DNA of 64,000 nt from Oxalobacteraceae sp. CFBP 8761 (GCA_014841595.1 JACYUE010000001.1:2530996-2594995), one strand, 5' to 3'. Positions 43,468-53,565 are shown, counted from the first letter of the stretch. Notes: generated from the letters alone by a model not told the origin. A program made the numbers and translations.

Positions 43468-46349
43468 GCTCTGTCCGTGCTGGCGGGCGTCGGATCGCTG
43501 GACTGGTCATCGGCCAGCAGACGGAATTCGATGTCGCCCATGGCGTAGCTGTGAAGGATGCCCGTGCGGCCTTCATCGTCGGTAATGCCTTCGATGCGGG
43601 TGCCGTCCTCGTGCTGCGCGATATAGCGCTGCCCCCTGGCCGGCAGGTTGGTCTGGCGGTCGACGACCACCACGCGCTCATCGGTTTCGAGGATGGTGGC
43701 CGGCAGCCGCAGGCCAGCCGGCATGCCGCCACCGCCTGTGAGGTAGTCGACGCTGGCGGCCTTGATGACGTGGTTGCCGCTGCTCTGGTGGGTGATCGCG
43801 CCGCCGTGCCAGTCGGTTTGCGTGCCCTGCGACACCACCTTGACCGACGGCGCTTCGAGCTCGATGCCGGTGGCGGCGATCAGGCGAATCCGGTTGGACG
43901 ACTTGATCTCGATATCGCCCTTGTGCGTTTCGACGACGATGTCGCCGCGCGCCGCAATCAGTTTCATGCCCAGGTCATACGCGAACAGGCTGAGCGCACG
44001 CGACGCCCGCAAAAACAAGCTGCGCCCGGCCGCCAGTTCGGTGTCGCCGGTCGAGACGATGTCGATCTTGGTGCGCGCGGCCAGCGCGATGGCGTCATCG
44101 CTGGCCAGCACCACCCCGGCCGGCGCGCTCACCGCCACCATCGGTGCGCCGCCCTGCGCCAGGCCTGGGGCCACATTCGAACCGTCGTGCCAGCGGCGCA
44201 GGCGCTCGGTGAGCTCGGCCAGGCGCGGGCTGGCCGCATGCTCTTCGCCGTGCGCGCCCGCCAGCCGGCCCAGTTCATCGAGCACGCCGTGCATCACCTC
44301 GGCGATGCCGACCAGCGCGCCGCGTTCCAACTGGGCGCCACCATCGGCGTCGCTGCCGCCGGCACTGAGCAGGATGCCTTCGCCGCCGCGCACGGCAACG
44401 GCCTTGCTGCTGCGAAGCTCGGCGCCCTCACCGCGTGCCCTGGCCGTGCCACTCGAGCGAGGATCGGACAGCCAGCCCAGATTGAGTTCGGCAGCCGCGT
44501 GGTCGCTCGCCAGCTGCACGCCGATCTGGCCCGGTGTATCGTCGAACAGCAACTGCCCGCCACGCGCGCCGCCAATCTCACGGCTGCGCATGCCGGCCAG
44601 GTAGCGGTTGCCCGGCAAGCCACCCGCGCGGCTGAGCGCGGGTGGCTGCGAACGCTCGTTGTACAGCTGTGACAGGATCACGGGCCGGTCGGGATCGCCG
44701 CCCATGAACGCCACCAGGACCTCGGTGCCCACGCGCGGCATGCCAAGCGTGCCCGATTGCTGCTGGCTGCCAGCGCCAGCCCCGGCCCAGTTGGACGCGA
44801 CGCGCACCCAGGCCGAGTCGGCGGGCGTACCCGACGCCCCCGCCCCATGTGCGTGCCGGTGGTCGTCCGTGCGCATGCCGGGAAAGCGGATCTTGACGCG
44901 GCCCAGCGCATCGCAATGGACTTCTTCGCCAGGCGGACCGGTCACGATGGCGCTTTGCAGTTGCGGATGCGGCAGGTCGGTACGCGGGTCGAACCCGGGG
45001 GCCAGCGGAATGCCGCGCCGCACGGCGTCGAAGCTGGCCCGCACGCGTATGGCGCCGGATGCAGCCGAAGATGCGGGCGCATGCGCCAGCGCAGCCCCGG
45101 CCACTGACGCCAGCACCGACGCCGCAAACGCGCAGTCGGCGCCAGTGAGCGCCGTTCCCATCAGCCGCCGCACGCGCTGCGCAACGTCAGCCGGCAGGTT
45201 GTTCTCGGCCTCGACCTGCAGTGCGGTGATGACGAAGTCGCGTTCGGCGGGCGGGTGCGTGTCGATCTCGGGATGGCCGCCAAGGGTGAACCACTCGCCG
45301 GCGCGCAGGTCGCGCACGGTGCCCGCGCCATGAAAGCATTTGGTGTCGAGCTCGTGCCGGTTCATGCGCAGCTGCCCCAGGCGCCAGTGGTCTTCGACAT
45401 CGTTGCCGGCATGGGGCATCTCGACCTGGTAGTCGTCCAGGCTGGCGGCCAGCCCATTGCCGCTGGGCCCCTGGTCGGCCATGCCACGCGCGGTGGCCGT
45501 CATGAAGCTGGTGCCCAGCGGATTGCGATAATCCCAGCTGTGCCGCGTCGTGCTGCCAGCCTGCAGGCGGCGCGCGGCGCACCATGACACGATCGTGTCG
45601 CGCTCTTCGCTGGCGCCGCCCTGGTGGTAGCGCACGGCGCCGGCGCTATTACGGGGCAGCGTGCTGGGATCGTTGAACAGCACCAGCGTGTGGGCAGGTG
45701 ACGCGTCGCGTTCGCTGCCCGCCGTCCTGCTGCGCGCGTGGCCGGGGCGGAAGGTCCAGGCCACGCCACGCCGGCGCAGCAGGCGGCGCACGAAGGCGGC
45801 GTCGGACTCGTTGTATTGCATGGTCTGCTCGCGCGGCGGAAACTGGCGCGGGTCGAACAGCGGATCGAGTTCGTAATCGAAGGCGCTGGCCAGCACGCTG
45901 TTCGACAGGCGCCATTCATCGAACAGCACCTGCACGATCTCGAGTTCGTTCTGGTAGCGAAACACGCGGCTGTTGATGCGCTTTTCCATGATCGCCAGCG
46001 CGTCGCGGATCACCAGCTGGTACACGCCCAGGCCACCGTCGAAATCGCCGGCGCGTGCTTCGGCCACGATGCCGCACACGCCGCGCAAGCCGCCACGATC
46101 GGTGACAAGCGCGACTTCGGCCGGCAGCGCGATCAGTTCCTTGAGCGGCAGGCGCGGTGTGGACGCAACGCAGGTGACGGTGTACTCGAGGCCACCGCAA
46201 ATGGCTTCGCTGCCCGTGACACGTTGCGGCAACAGGATGGTGGCAAGTGGATGATCAGCATGGCCGAGACGCAGCCGGATGGGCCGGTGCGCTCCCGATA
46301 GCGAACGGTCGTTCTGCAGCATGCGCAGGAATTCGCTGGCGTTGTCCAC
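43464..46349 (-). CDS. vgrG: T6SS VgrG spike protein
   Basis: Tip of the type VI secretion tube, 961 residues. It has the gp27-like N-terminal part (residues ~15-400), the gp5-like OB domain (GRVKIRFPGMRTDDH, WVRVASNWAGAGAG, GMPRVGTEVLVAFMGGDPDRP), the DUF2345 beta-helix extension (~600-850, HKGDIEIKSSNRIRLIAATG), and a final ~90-residue beta domain (TDERVVVVDRQTNLPARGQR) that may dock the effector. The start is GTG 46349, set by AGGAGA six bases upstream; the 17 extra upstream codons lack a site. No other T6SS structural gene is in the window, so this is an orphan vgrG island. Its effector is the adjacent lipase. Confidence 0.94.
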   Translation of the reverse strand: MDNASEFLRMLQNDRSLSGAHRPIRLRLGHADHPLATILLPQRVTGSEAICGGLEYTVTCVASTPRLPLKELIALPAEVALVTDRGGLRGVCGIVAEARAGDFDGGLGVYQLVIRDALAIMEKRINSRVFRYQNELEIVQVLFDEWRLSNSVLASAFDYELDPLFDPRQFPPREQTMQYNESDAAFVRRLLRRRGVAWTFRPGHARSRTAGSERDASPAHTLVLFNDPSTLPRNSAGAVRYHQGGASEERDTIVSWCAARRLQAGSTTRHSWDYRNPLGTSFMTATARGMADQGPSGNGLAASLDDYQVEMPHAGNDVEDHWRLGQLRMNRHELDTKCFHGAGTVRDLRAGEWFTLGGHPEIDTHPPAERDFVITALQVEAENNLPADVAQRVRRLMGTALTGADCAFAASVLASVAGAALAHAPASSAASGAIRVRASFDAVRRGIPLAPGFDPRTDLPHPQLQSAIVTGPPGEEVHCDALGRVKIRFPGMRTDDHRHAHGAGASGTPADSAWVRVASNWAGAGAGSQQQSGTLGMPRVGTEVLVAFMGGDPDRPVILSQLYNERSQPPALSRAGGLPGNRYLAGMRSREIGGARGGQLLFDDTPGQIGVQLASDHAAAELNLGWLSDPRSSGTARARGEGAELRSSKAVAVRGGEGILLSAGGSDADGGAQLERGALVGIAEVMHGVLDELGRLAGAHGEEHAASPRLAELTERLRRWHDGSNVAPGLAQGGAPMVAVSAPAGVVLASDDAIALAARTKIDIVSTGDTELAAGRSLFLRASRALSLFAYDLGMKLIAARGDIVVETHKGDIEIKSSNRIRLIAATGIELEAPSVKVVSQGTQTDWHGGAITHQSSGNHVIKAASVDYLTGGGGMPAGLRLPATILETDERVVVVDRQTNLPARGQRYIAQHEDGTRIEGITDDEGRTGILHSYAMGDIEFRLLADDQSSDPTPASTDRA

Positions 46350-46473
46350 GTGAATCTCCTGTCCATCCAATGCGCTTCGCGGGGAAGCACATCTTGGCAC
46401 GCCGTACTGATGGCGTTTTGTCAGGTGTCACAGATGCCAGGCGCCGTTTCGGGAACTTCGCAGGGCCGCCTGG

Positions 46474-47280
46474 CTAGACGGCAGCGCACAAGCCGGCCAG
46501 GCGCGGGATGGCGGCCAACGAGGCGCGATGGGCAGCGATGCGCACGACATTCGTGTCCACGCCGCGCAATTCGGCCAGCGCCGCGCCGATGCCCGGCAAA
46601 TTCTCGGGGCTGTTGCGGCCCGGATGAATCCAGCTGGGGGCGATGTCGGGTGAGTCAGTTTCCAGCACGATCCAGTCGAGCGGCAACTCCGTGGCGAGGC
46701 GCCGGATCTGCAGCGCACGCGTAAAGGTCAGGTTGCCGCCGAAGCCCAGGTGCAGCCCGAGGTCGATGAAATTCTGCGCCTGCTGGAAGCTGCCATTGAA
46801 GGCATGCGCGATGCCGCTCGGCGGGCGGATCTGGCGCAAGTGCTTGAGCACCTGGTCCTGCGAGCGGCGCACATGGGTCATCACTGGCAAGCCGAAGTCG
46901 CGCGCAATGCGCAGCTGTTCGCGGAAGAACCGCGCCTGCTTCTCGCGCATCTCGGGCGTGGTGAGTTCGGGGATGAAGAAATCCAGGCCGATTTCACCGA
47001 TGCCCACGAAGCGCGGATCGCCCATCGCCGCTTCGACGCGCGTGCGCAGGTACGCCAGGTCGTCATCGTGTGCCTGCGGCACGCACATCGGGTGGATGCC
47101 CAGCGCATAGCAGGCGTTCGGGCTGCCCGCGGCCAGCGCGGCAACGGTATCGAAATTGCCCCGCTCGACCGCCATGATGACGATCATCGAGACGCCGGCC
47201 GCGTCGGCCCTGCGCGCCACGCCAGCGCCATCGCCGCCGTATTCGCGGGCGTCGAGGTGAACGTGCGTATCGATCCACAT
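46474..47280 (-). CDS. TatD family metal-dependent hydrolase
   Basis: TIM-barrel metallohydrolase of 268 residues of the TatD/YcfH type, implicated in DNA 3'-end processing. Motifs: WIDTHVHLD at the N-terminus, GIHPM, GEIGLDFF, VMTHVRRS, AHAFNGSFQQA and LETDSPDIAP near the C-terminus, all metal ligand positions (His, His, Glu, His, His, Asp). Four bases separate its start from the stop of lolD, so they share a transcript; the linkage has no known functional meaning. Confidence 0.92.
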   Translation of the reverse strand: MWIDTHVHLDAREYGGDGAGVARRADAAGVSMIVIMAVERGNFDTVAALAAGSPNACYALGIHPMCVPQAHDDDLAYLRTRVEAAMGDPRFVGIGEIGLDFFIPELTTPEMREKQARFFREQLRIARDFGLPVMTHVRRSQDQVLKHLRQIRPPSGIAHAFNGSFQQAQNFIDLGLHLGFGGNLTFTRALQIRRLATELPLDWIVLETDSPDIAPSWIHPGRNSPENLPGIGAALAELRGVDTNVVRIAAHRASLAAIPRLAGLCAAV

Positions 47281-47284
47281 GGCG

Positions 47285-48016
47285 TCAGCCCTCTGCAGCC
47301 TGCAGCCCGTGCTCGGTCATGCGCAGCACGCGGTCGCAGCGGCGCGCCAGTTCCATGTCGTGCGTGACGATCACGAAGGCGGTGCCCAGGGTGCGCGACA
47401 GTTCGAGCATCAGGTCGAAGATGATCTGCGCGGTCGTGTGATCGAGGTTGCCGGTCGGTTCATCGGCCAGCACGCAGGCCGGTTGCGTGACCAGCGCGCG
47501 CGCCAGCGCGACCCGCTGGCGCTCGCCGCCGGACAATTCGCCCGGGCGGTGCATGACGCGTTTGCCCAGGCCCACGCGTTCGAGGATAGCCTGCGCCAGC
47601 GTCAGCGCCTCGGCGCGAGGCATGCGCCGAATCAGGAGCGGCATCATGACGTTGTCGAGCGCCGTGAATTCAGGCAGCAGGTGGTGGAACTGGTAGACGA
47701 AGCCCAGCGCCGTGTTGCGCAGTTCGCCGCGCCGCGATTCGGACAGGCTCGCAAAATCCTCGCCGCGCAGGCTGACCGTGCCGCTGCTCGGCGTATCCAG
47801 GCCGCCGAGCAGGTGCAGCAGCGTCGACTTGCCCGAGCCGGACGCGCCGACAATCGCCACGCGCTCGCCACGATAGACGGCAAAGTCGATGCCGTCGATG
47901 ACGCGCACGATGGCATCACCCTGGTTGAAGGTCTTGCCCAGGCCACGGCAGGCCAGCACGGGTACGTCGTTGGTGTTGTTCACGTGGTTCATTGAATCGT
48001 TCATCAGATTATTCAT
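47285..48016 (-). CDS. lolD: LolD lipoprotein-releasing ABC transporter ATPase
   Basis: ATPase of the LolCDE complex that extracts mature outer-membrane lipoproteins from the inner membrane and passes them to LolA. It has 243 residues. Walker [19 protein letters not shown]-loop [12 protein letters not shown], signature [15 protein letters not shown], Walker [12 protein letters not shown], and H-loop [10 protein letters not shown]. It overlaps the upstream permease gene by eight bases. Several lipoproteins in this window are potential clients. Confidence 0.95.
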   Translation of the reverse strand: MNNLMNDSMNHVNNTNDVPVLACRGLGKTFNQGDAIVRVIDGIDFAVYRGERVAIVGASGSGKSTLLHLLGGLDTPSSGTVSLRGEDFASLSESRRGELRNTALGFVYQFHHLLPEFTALDNVMMPLLIRRMPRAEALTLAQAILERVGLGKRVMHRPGELSGGERQRVALARALVTQPACVLADEPTGNLDHTTAQIIFDLMLELSRTLGTAFVIVTHDMELARRCDRVLRMTEHGLQAAEG

Positions 48017-49274
48017 AGCGTAGCGCCTCTGCCGGCTTCACGCGCGAGGCGGCCCAGCTTGGGTAGATCGTGGCCGCAAAGGCCAGCACCACCGACACGA
48101 TGCCGATGGTGACGACGTCCGGCGTGTACAGCTCGGACGGCACGGTACTGATCAAATAGATATCCTTGGACAAGAACTCCACGCCCAGCAAGCGTTCGAT
48201 GAACGGCACGATGACACCGATGTTCTTGCTCACGCCCACGCCCATGGCCACGCCCGCGAGCGTGCCGAGCACACCGACGACCGCGCCCTGCACCATGAAG
48301 ATTTTCATGATCGAGCCGGGCGAGGCGCCCAGCGTGCGCAGGATCGCGATGTCGGCCTGCTTCTCGGTCACCGTCATCACGAGGCTCGACACCAGGTTGA
48401 AGGCGGCCACCGCGATAATCAGCGTCAGAATGATGAACATCATCTTTTTTTCGGTCTGCACCGCAGCGTACCAGTTGGCGTTGAGCTTGGGCCAGTCGCG
48501 CACGACCAGGTCGCCCTTCATCGAGGCCTTCAATTCGGCCGCAACTTGCGGCGCTTCGCGCATGTTCGCGATGCGCAGGCGCAGGCCCGATGGCGCCTGC
48601 TGGCGCTCGAGCCGCTGCGCATCCTCGATGTGCACGAACGACAGCGCCGCATCGAAGTCGAAGTGCCCGGCCTCGAAGATGCCGGCCACCGTGAAGCTGC
48701 GCGTGCGCGGCACCATGCCGGCCGGCGTGACCTGGCCCTGGGCCAGCACCATGGTGACCTTGTCGCCCATGCCCACGCCCAGCGCGCGCGCCAGCGCATA
48801 ACCGAGCACGATATTGAAGCTGCCGGGCTTCAGGGCATCGAAGCTGCCGGCGCGGATCTGCTTTGCCACCGTCGACACATTGTCTTCGACGCCGGGCAGC
48901 ACGCCGCGCACGATCGACGGGCGCATGATCCCGTCGCGCACCAGCAGGCCCTGGGTTTCGACGAAGGGGGCCGAGCCCAGTACGGCCGGATTCTGCGCCG
49001 CCTCTTTCGCCTTGGCCTGCCAATCCGGCATGCTGCCCGATGCATCGAACACCTCGATGTGGGCCAGCACCGACAGCATGCGGTCGGTGACCTGCTTCTG
49101 GAAGCCGTTCATCACCGACAGCACGATGATCAGGGCCGCGACGCCGAGCGCGATGCCGGCCACGGAAATGAGCGAGATGAACGAAATGAAGCTGCTGCGA
49201 CCGCTGCTCTTGCCAGCGCGCGTGTAGCGCAGGCCGACCTGCCACTCGTACGGCAGTTTGTGGATGGTGCTCAT
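48009..49274 (-). CDS. lolE: LolC/LolE-family permease, second copy
   Basis: Inner-membrane permease of 421 residues of the FtsX/LolCE family. Four membrane helices: one after [20 protein letters not shown], and three at the C-terminus ([58 protein letters not shown]). A large periplasmic MacB-like loop lies between. It is very close to the gene at 49323-50606, from the start ([17 protein letters not shown]) to the identical C-terminus ([11 protein letters not shown]). Naming it lolE is by position only. Together with LolD it would form the lipoprotein exporter as a heterodimer or two homodimers. Confidence 0.9.
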   Translation of the reverse strand: MSTIHKLPYEWQVGLRYTRAGKSSGRSSFISFISLISVAGIALGVAALIIVLSVMNGFQKQVTDRMLSVLAHIEVFDASGSMPDWQAKAKEAAQNPAVLGSAPFVETQGLLVRDGIMRPSIVRGVLPGVEDNVSTVAKQIRAGSFDALKPGSFNIVLGYALARALGVGMGDKVTMVLAQGQVTPAGMVPRTRSFTVAGIFEAGHFDFDAALSFVHIEDAQRLERQQAPSGLRLRIANMREAPQVAAELKASMKGDLVVRDWPKLNANWYAAVQTEKKMMFIILTLIIAVAAFNLVSSLVMTVTEKQADIAILRTLGASPGSIMKIFMVQGAVVGVLGTLAGVAMGVGVSKNIGVIVPFIERLLGVEFLSKDIYLISTVPSELYTPDVVTIGIVSVVLAFAATIYPSWAASRVKPAEALRYE

Positions 49275-49322
49275 GAATTTTCGTGCTTCAGATTGGAATC
49301 GGGGCGGACGACACAGGCGCGG

Positions 49323-50606
49323 TTACTCATAGCGCAGTGCCTCTGCCGGTTTCACGCGCGAGGCGGCCCAGCTTGGGTAGATCGTGGCCAGGAACGACAG
49401 CAGCACGGCCACGCCGCCGATCCAGCCAACGTCGGCCCACAGCAGTTCGGACGGCATCTCGCTGATCAGATACACCTCTTGCGACAGGAAGTGCACGCCC
49501 GAGACGCGCTCGATGGCCGGCACGATGACGTCGACATTGAGCGCCACCAGCACGCCCAGGCCCACGCCGAGCAGGCCGCCCAGCAGGCCCACGAGCGTGC
49601 CCTGCACCATGAAGATTTTCATGATCGCGCGTGGCGAGGCGCCCAGCGTGCGCAGGATGGCGATGTCGGACTGCTTGTCCTTGACGGTCATGACGAGCGT
49701 CGAGACCAGGTTGAACGCGGCCACCGCCACGATCATCGTCAGGATAATGAACATCATGTTCTTCTGCGACTGCACGGCCGCGAACCAGACGGTGTTGACC
49801 TTGGTCCAGTCGCGCATGATCAATTCACCCGGCATCGAGCGCTGCAGTTCATAGGCCACGCGTGGCGCCTGGTGCAGGTCTTGCAGGCGCAGGCGGATGC
49901 CGGCCGGTGCCGTGGCGCCTGTCGCCACCTGGGCGTCGTCGATATTGATCAGGGCGAGCGTGGAATCGAACTCGAAATGGCCGGCTTCGAAAATGCCGGA
50001 CACGGTCAGCGCGCGCGTGCGCGGCAGCGGGTTCTCGCCCGGCGTGCTGGCGCCGCCCAGGATGCCGCTGCTGGCCACGAGCAGCGTCACGCGGTCGCCC
50101 ACATCGACGCCCAGCGACTTGGCCAGCGCGCGGCCCAGCACGACGTTGAACGAGCCGGCGCGCAGTGATTCGAAGCTGCCGGCCTTCATCTGGCGCGTGA
50201 TGTCGGATACCTGCGCCTCTTCGACGGGCGCCACGCCGCGCAGCAGCGCCGGCTTCATGACGCCATCGACCAGCAGCATCGATTGCGCGTCGATGAACGG
50301 CGCGGCGGCCTTGACCTCGGGGTTGCGCAGCGCCTGCAGGCTGGTGGCGCGCCAGTCGGGCAGCGCGCCGCGGCTGTCGAAAATCTCGACGTGGGCCAGC
50401 ATCGACAGCATGCGGTTGGTGACTTCCTTCTGGAAGCCGTTCATCACGGACAGCACGACGATCAGCGCGGCCACGCCGAGGGCGATGCCGGCCACCGAGG
50501 CCATCGAAATGAAGGAGATGAAGCTGTTGCGGCCGCTGCGCTTGCCGGCGCGCGTGTAGCGCAGGCCGATCTGCCATTCGTAGGGGAGTTTGTGGGTGAT
50601 GCTCAT
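49323..50606 (-). CDS. lolC: LolC/LolE-family permease, first copy
   Basis: 427-residue FtsX/LolCE-type permease, same topology as its neighbour: a cytoplasmic start [20 protein letters not shown], one helix, a periplasmic domain of ~230 residues, and three helices, ending [11 protein letters not shown]. The frame remains open upstream to 50810, but ATG 50606 matches the paralogue's start ([12 protein letters not shown] versus [12 protein letters not shown]). 48 bases separate it from the second copy. The last ~67 bases of the two genes differ at only four positions, a sign of recent duplication or gene conversion. The leader carries terminator-like structures (see 50655-50792). Confidence 0.9.
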   Translation of the reverse strand: MSITHKLPYEWQIGLRYTRAGKRSGRNSFISFISMASVAGIALGVAALIVVLSVMNGFQKEVTNRMLSMLAHVEIFDSRGALPDWRATSLQALRNPEVKAAAPFIDAQSMLLVDGVMKPALLRGVAPVEEAQVSDITRQMKAGSFESLRAGSFNVVLGRALAKSLGVDVGDRVTLLVASSGILGGASTPGENPLPRTRALTVSGIFEAGHFEFDSTLALINIDDAQVATGATAPAGIRLRLQDLHQAPRVAYELQRSMPGELIMRDWTKVNTVWFAAVQSQKNMMFIILTMIVAVAAFNLVSTLVMTVKDKQSDIAILRTLGASPRAIMKIFMVQGTLVGLLGGLLGVGLGVLVALNVDVIVPAIERVSGVHFLSQEVYLISEMPSELLWADVGWIGGVAVLLSFLATIYPSWAASRVKPAEALRYE

Positions 50607-50654
50607 GCTGTCCGTGTCGACCGATCCGCTGTGTTTTTGTATTAGTAGCGCAGC

Positions 50655-50792
50655 GCCGGGCTGCATCAGCCCGGCAGTTTGCCAGACAAAACGGGATTGT
50701 GGCGCAATTATCAAAAACCCACTAGGGCATTCCAGTGGGCATGCGGAGCAGAAACGGGATGGCGATCCGCTGGCGGCGGCGATTTGCCCTAG
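50655..50792 (-). promoter_or_regulatory. Leader hairpins upstream of lolC, possible attenuator
   Basis: On the minus strand, CCCACT/AGTGGG (50739-50718, loop ten) is followed by TTTTT, an intrinsic-terminator form. Its loop and 3' arm hold TGCCCTAG (50729-50722), which is complementary to CTAGGGCA (50792-50785) further upstream; the two pairings would compete. A second hairpin GCCGGGCTG/CAGCCCGGC (50655-50675) follows nearer the start. A promoter further upstream would be needed for this to work. Confidence 0.35.
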
Positions 50793-50801
50793 AATAGCGG
50801 G

Positions 50802-51818
50802 ATGGCTCATATTACGCTCGTCCTGCCGTTCGCTCTGCCGCTTCCCGAATTTGCTCCCGACCTGATCCGCGCGATGAACACGCCGGCGCTGGCGCTGCTG
50901 CTCTCACGCACGTCGAGCGCCACGCGCACGCGGACGGCCGAACATACCCATGCCCTGTCCCATGAAACCTGGCTGGCGCGCGCGCTCGGCGTGGGCGCCG
51001 CGGGCAGCGTCGACGTGGCCGTTGCCGCCATGCGCGGCTTCGGGCTGGATCCCAATGGTGGCAACTGGTACATCGTGTCCCCCGGTCATATCCAGATTGC
51101 GCGCACGCACCTGACGATGGCCGATACGCGCCAGGTACCGCTGGCCGATGACGACAGCCGCGCGCTGTTCGCCACGGCGGCCGAACTCTGCGAGAGCATT
51201 GGTCATGCGCTGCGCTACGGCGATGCGCAGACATGGTTTTTGCGCGCCGACGACTGGACCGGTTTCGAGACCGCCACGCCCGATACGGTCGTGAACATGG
51301 ACCTGACGGATTTCATGCCGAAGGGGCAGCCGGCGCTGGCCTACCGGCGCCTGCAGAACGAAGTCCAGATGGCGTGGCATGCGCATCCGGTAAACGCCGC
51401 GCGCGAAACGCAGCGGCTGCCGATCGTGAACGCGTTCTGGATGTGGGGCGCGGGCCGGACGGCGCCCGCAGCGACGCAGCCGCTGGCCAGTGTTGCCGTG
51501 CCGAGCTGGCTCGGTGCGCTCGGCGATCAGCGGTTCGAGACGCTCGACCGGTTGGCCGACCTGCTGTCAACCGACCGCACGCTGGTGGTCGGCCCGCTGG
51601 CCGAAGCGGCGCAGGCAGCCGACTGGGGCGTCTGGCTGCAGGTGATGCAGCAACTGGAAGATACGCTGTTCGCACCGCTGCTGGCTGCCGTCAAGGCGGG
51701 CCGCGTGAGCAAGCTGACGCTGGTGCTGAGCAGCCGCGAAGGCCTGCTGGAGACGACGACGAGCGCGCTGGCGCAGCGCAAATTCTGGCGCAGCCCGACG
51801 CTCGACGCACTGAAGTGA
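50802..51818 (+). CDS. Conserved beta-proteobacterial protein of unknown function, beside recJ
   Basis: Cytoplasmic protein of 338 residues beginning HITLVLPFALPLPEFAPDLI, with PALALLLSR, SHETWLARALG, NWYIVSPGHIQIARTHLTM and FWMWGAGRT. This pattern resembles a protein family found in beta-proteobacteria, often loosely labelled as a phosphoglycerate-mutase-like or regulatory protein. I see no catalytic motif that supports an enzyme. It lies 43 bases upstream of recJ on the same strand, so co-transcription is likely. A TAGAAT only seven bases upstream of the ATG suggests a very short or absent leader. Confidence 0.75.
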   Translation: MAHITLVLPFALPLPEFAPDLIRAMNTPALALLLSRTSSATRTRTAEHTHALSHETWLARALGVGAAGSVDVAVAAMRGFGLDPNGGNWYIVSPGHIQIARTHLTMADTRQVPLADDDSRALFATAAELCESIGHALRYGDAQTWFLRADDWTGFETATPDTVVNMDLTDFMPKGQPALAYRRLQNEVQMAWHAHPVNAARETQRLPIVNAFWMWGAGRTAPAATQPLASVAVPSWLGALGDQRFETLDRLADLLSTDRTLVVGPLAEAAQAADWGVWLQVMQQLEDTLFAPLLAAVKAGRVSKLTLVLSSREGLLETTTSALAQRKFWRSPTLDALK

Positions 51819-51861
51819 GAACACTGGTGAGCGCACTGAAATAACCCGACCGAGACAGACA

Positions 51862-53565
51862 TTGACCCTGAAGACCCGACTTTCCACCCGCCCTTGCCCG
51901 TTCCGCACCTCCGAACTGCTGCGCCAGGATGGCGTGCACCCCGTGCTGGCCCGCATCTACGCGTCGCGCGGCCTGCTCGATGCGCGTGAGCTTTCGAGCG
52001 AGCTGGCGGCCCTGTCGCCGCCGTCCGGCCTGAAGCACATCGACGCCGCCGCCGCGTTCCTGGCCGACGCCATCGGCGCCGGCAAGCGCATGACGATCGT
52101 CGCCGACTACGATTGCGATGGGGCCACCGCCTGCGCGGTCGCCCTGCGCGGTCTGCGCGCGATGGGCGCGCAGGTCGACTACATCGTCCCGAACCGCTTC
52201 GAATACGGCTATGGCCTGACGCCCGAAATTGTCGCACTCACCGCGCGCGAAAAAGCGCCCGACATCATCGTCACGGTCGACAACGGCATCGCCAGCGTCG
52301 ACGGCGTGCTCGCGGCAAACCAGTTGGGCATCGACGTCGTCGTCACCGACCACCACTTGCCGGGGGACGTGCTGCCGGCGGCGCGCGTGATCGTCAACCC
52401 GAACCAGCCCGAGTGCGGCTTCCCGAGCAAGAACCTGGCCGGCGTGGGCGTGGTGTTCTACGTACTGCTGGCCCTGCGCGCCGAATTGCGCCGGCGCGGC
52501 GTATTCGACGCACAGACGCAGCCCAAGCTCGACAGCCTGCTCGACCTGGTCGCGCTGGGCACGGTGGCCGACGTCGTCAAGCTCGATGCCAACAACCGCA
52601 TCCTCGTTGCACAAGGCTTGAAGCGCATGCGCGCGGGCCGCATGCATGTTGGCGTGGCGGCGCTGTTCCGGGTGGCCGGCCGTGAGGCGCGCTGCGCCAC
52701 GCCGTTCGACCTGGGCTTTGCCGTCGGCCCGCGCCTGAACGCGGCCGGCCGCCTGCAGGACATGGCGCTCGGCATCGAATGCCTGACCACCGACGACGAA
52801 GGCCGCGCCTGGGCCATCGCCCAGCAACTGAACGAAATCAATCTCAAGCGCCGCGAAATCGAAGCCGAGATGCAGGACACCGCGCTGCTGCACCTGGACA
52901 CGTTCGAGCCAACCGGCGCCAGCACGATCACCGTGTTCGACGAAGGCTGGCACCAGGGCGTGATCGGCATCGTCGCCTCGCGCCTGAAAGAGAAATTCTA
53001 CCGCCCGACATTCACCTTCGCGCCAGCCGGCGACGGCATGATCAAGGGCTCGGGCCGCTCGATTCCGGGCTTTCACTTGCGCGACGCGCTGGACCTGGTG
53101 TCCAAGCGCGTGCCGGGCCTGATCGACAAGTTCGGCGGCCACGCGATGGCCGCCGGCCTGTCGCTGCGGCACGACAATTTCGACACCTTCTGCCAGGCCT
53201 TCGAAGCCGTCGGCCAGGCATGGCTGACCGAAGCGCAGCTCGAACGCATCATCGAAACCGACGGTCCTCTCGAAGACGAGTTCTATTCGACCCAGTTCAT
53301 CGAACTGATGGACGGCCAGGTCTGGGGCCAGGGCTTCGCGCCACCGGTCTTCTGCGACGAGTTCCGCGTCGTCAGCCAGCGCATCCTGAAAGAGCGTCAC
53401 CTGAAGCTGCAGCTTGAAAAGAACGGCCGCCGCTACGACGCCATCTGGTTCGGCCACACCGACAGCCTGAGCGACCGCGCCCGCGTCGCCTTCCGCCTCG
53501 ACGCCAACGAATACAACGGCGTCACCAAAGTCCAGCTACTGGTCGAGCACGCCGAATCCGCCTGA
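51862..53565 (+). CDS. recJ: Single-stranded-DNA-specific exonuclease RecJ
   Basis: 5'-3' ssDNA exonuclease used in RecF recombination and mismatch/base-excision repair, 567 residues. DHH phosphoesterase motifs: VADYDCDGATACAVALRGL, VTVDNGIAS and VVTDHHLPGD. DHHA1 domain: GSGRSIPGFHLRDAL and KFGGHAMAAGLSL. C-terminal OB-fold with RHLKLQLEKNGRRYDAIWFG. The start is TTG 51862 with only weak GAGA upstream; it is given by alignment of the N-terminus rather than by a ribosome-binding site. Confidence 0.95.
   Translation: MTLKTRLSTRPCPFRTSELLRQDGVHPVLARIYASRGLLDARELSSELAALSPPSGLKHIDAAAAFLADAIGAGKRMTIVADYDCDGATACAVALRGLRAMGAQVDYIVPNRFEYGYGLTPEIVALTAREKAPDIIVTVDNGIASVDGVLAANQLGIDVVVTDHHLPGDVLPAARVIVNPNQPECGFPSKNLAGVGVVFYVLLALRAELRRRGVFDAQTQPKLDSLLDLVALGTVADVVKLDANNRILVAQGLKRMRAGRMHVGVAALFRVAGREARCATPFDLGFAVGPRLNAAGRLQDMALGIECLTTDDEGRAWAIAQQLNEINLKRREIEAEMQDTALLHLDTFEPTGASTITVFDEGWHQGVIGIVASRLKEKFYRPTFTFAPAGDGMIKGSGRSIPGFHLRDALDLVSKRVPGLIDKFGGHAMAAGLSLRHDNFDTFCQAFEAVGQAWLTEAQLERIIETDGPLEDEFYSTQFIELMDGQVWGQGFAPPVFCDEFRVVSQRILKERHLKLQLEKNGRRYDAIWFGHTDSLSDRARVAFRLDANEYNGVTKVQLLVEHAESA

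Noticed and set aside
48546..50168. 540-codon rightward frame across both LolC/E genes
   Set aside because: Shadow with repeated composition caused by the duplicated genes beneath it.
51691..53457. Long leftward frame opposite recJ (588 codons)
   Set aside because: Complementary shadow; RecJ motifs on the plus strand are intact.
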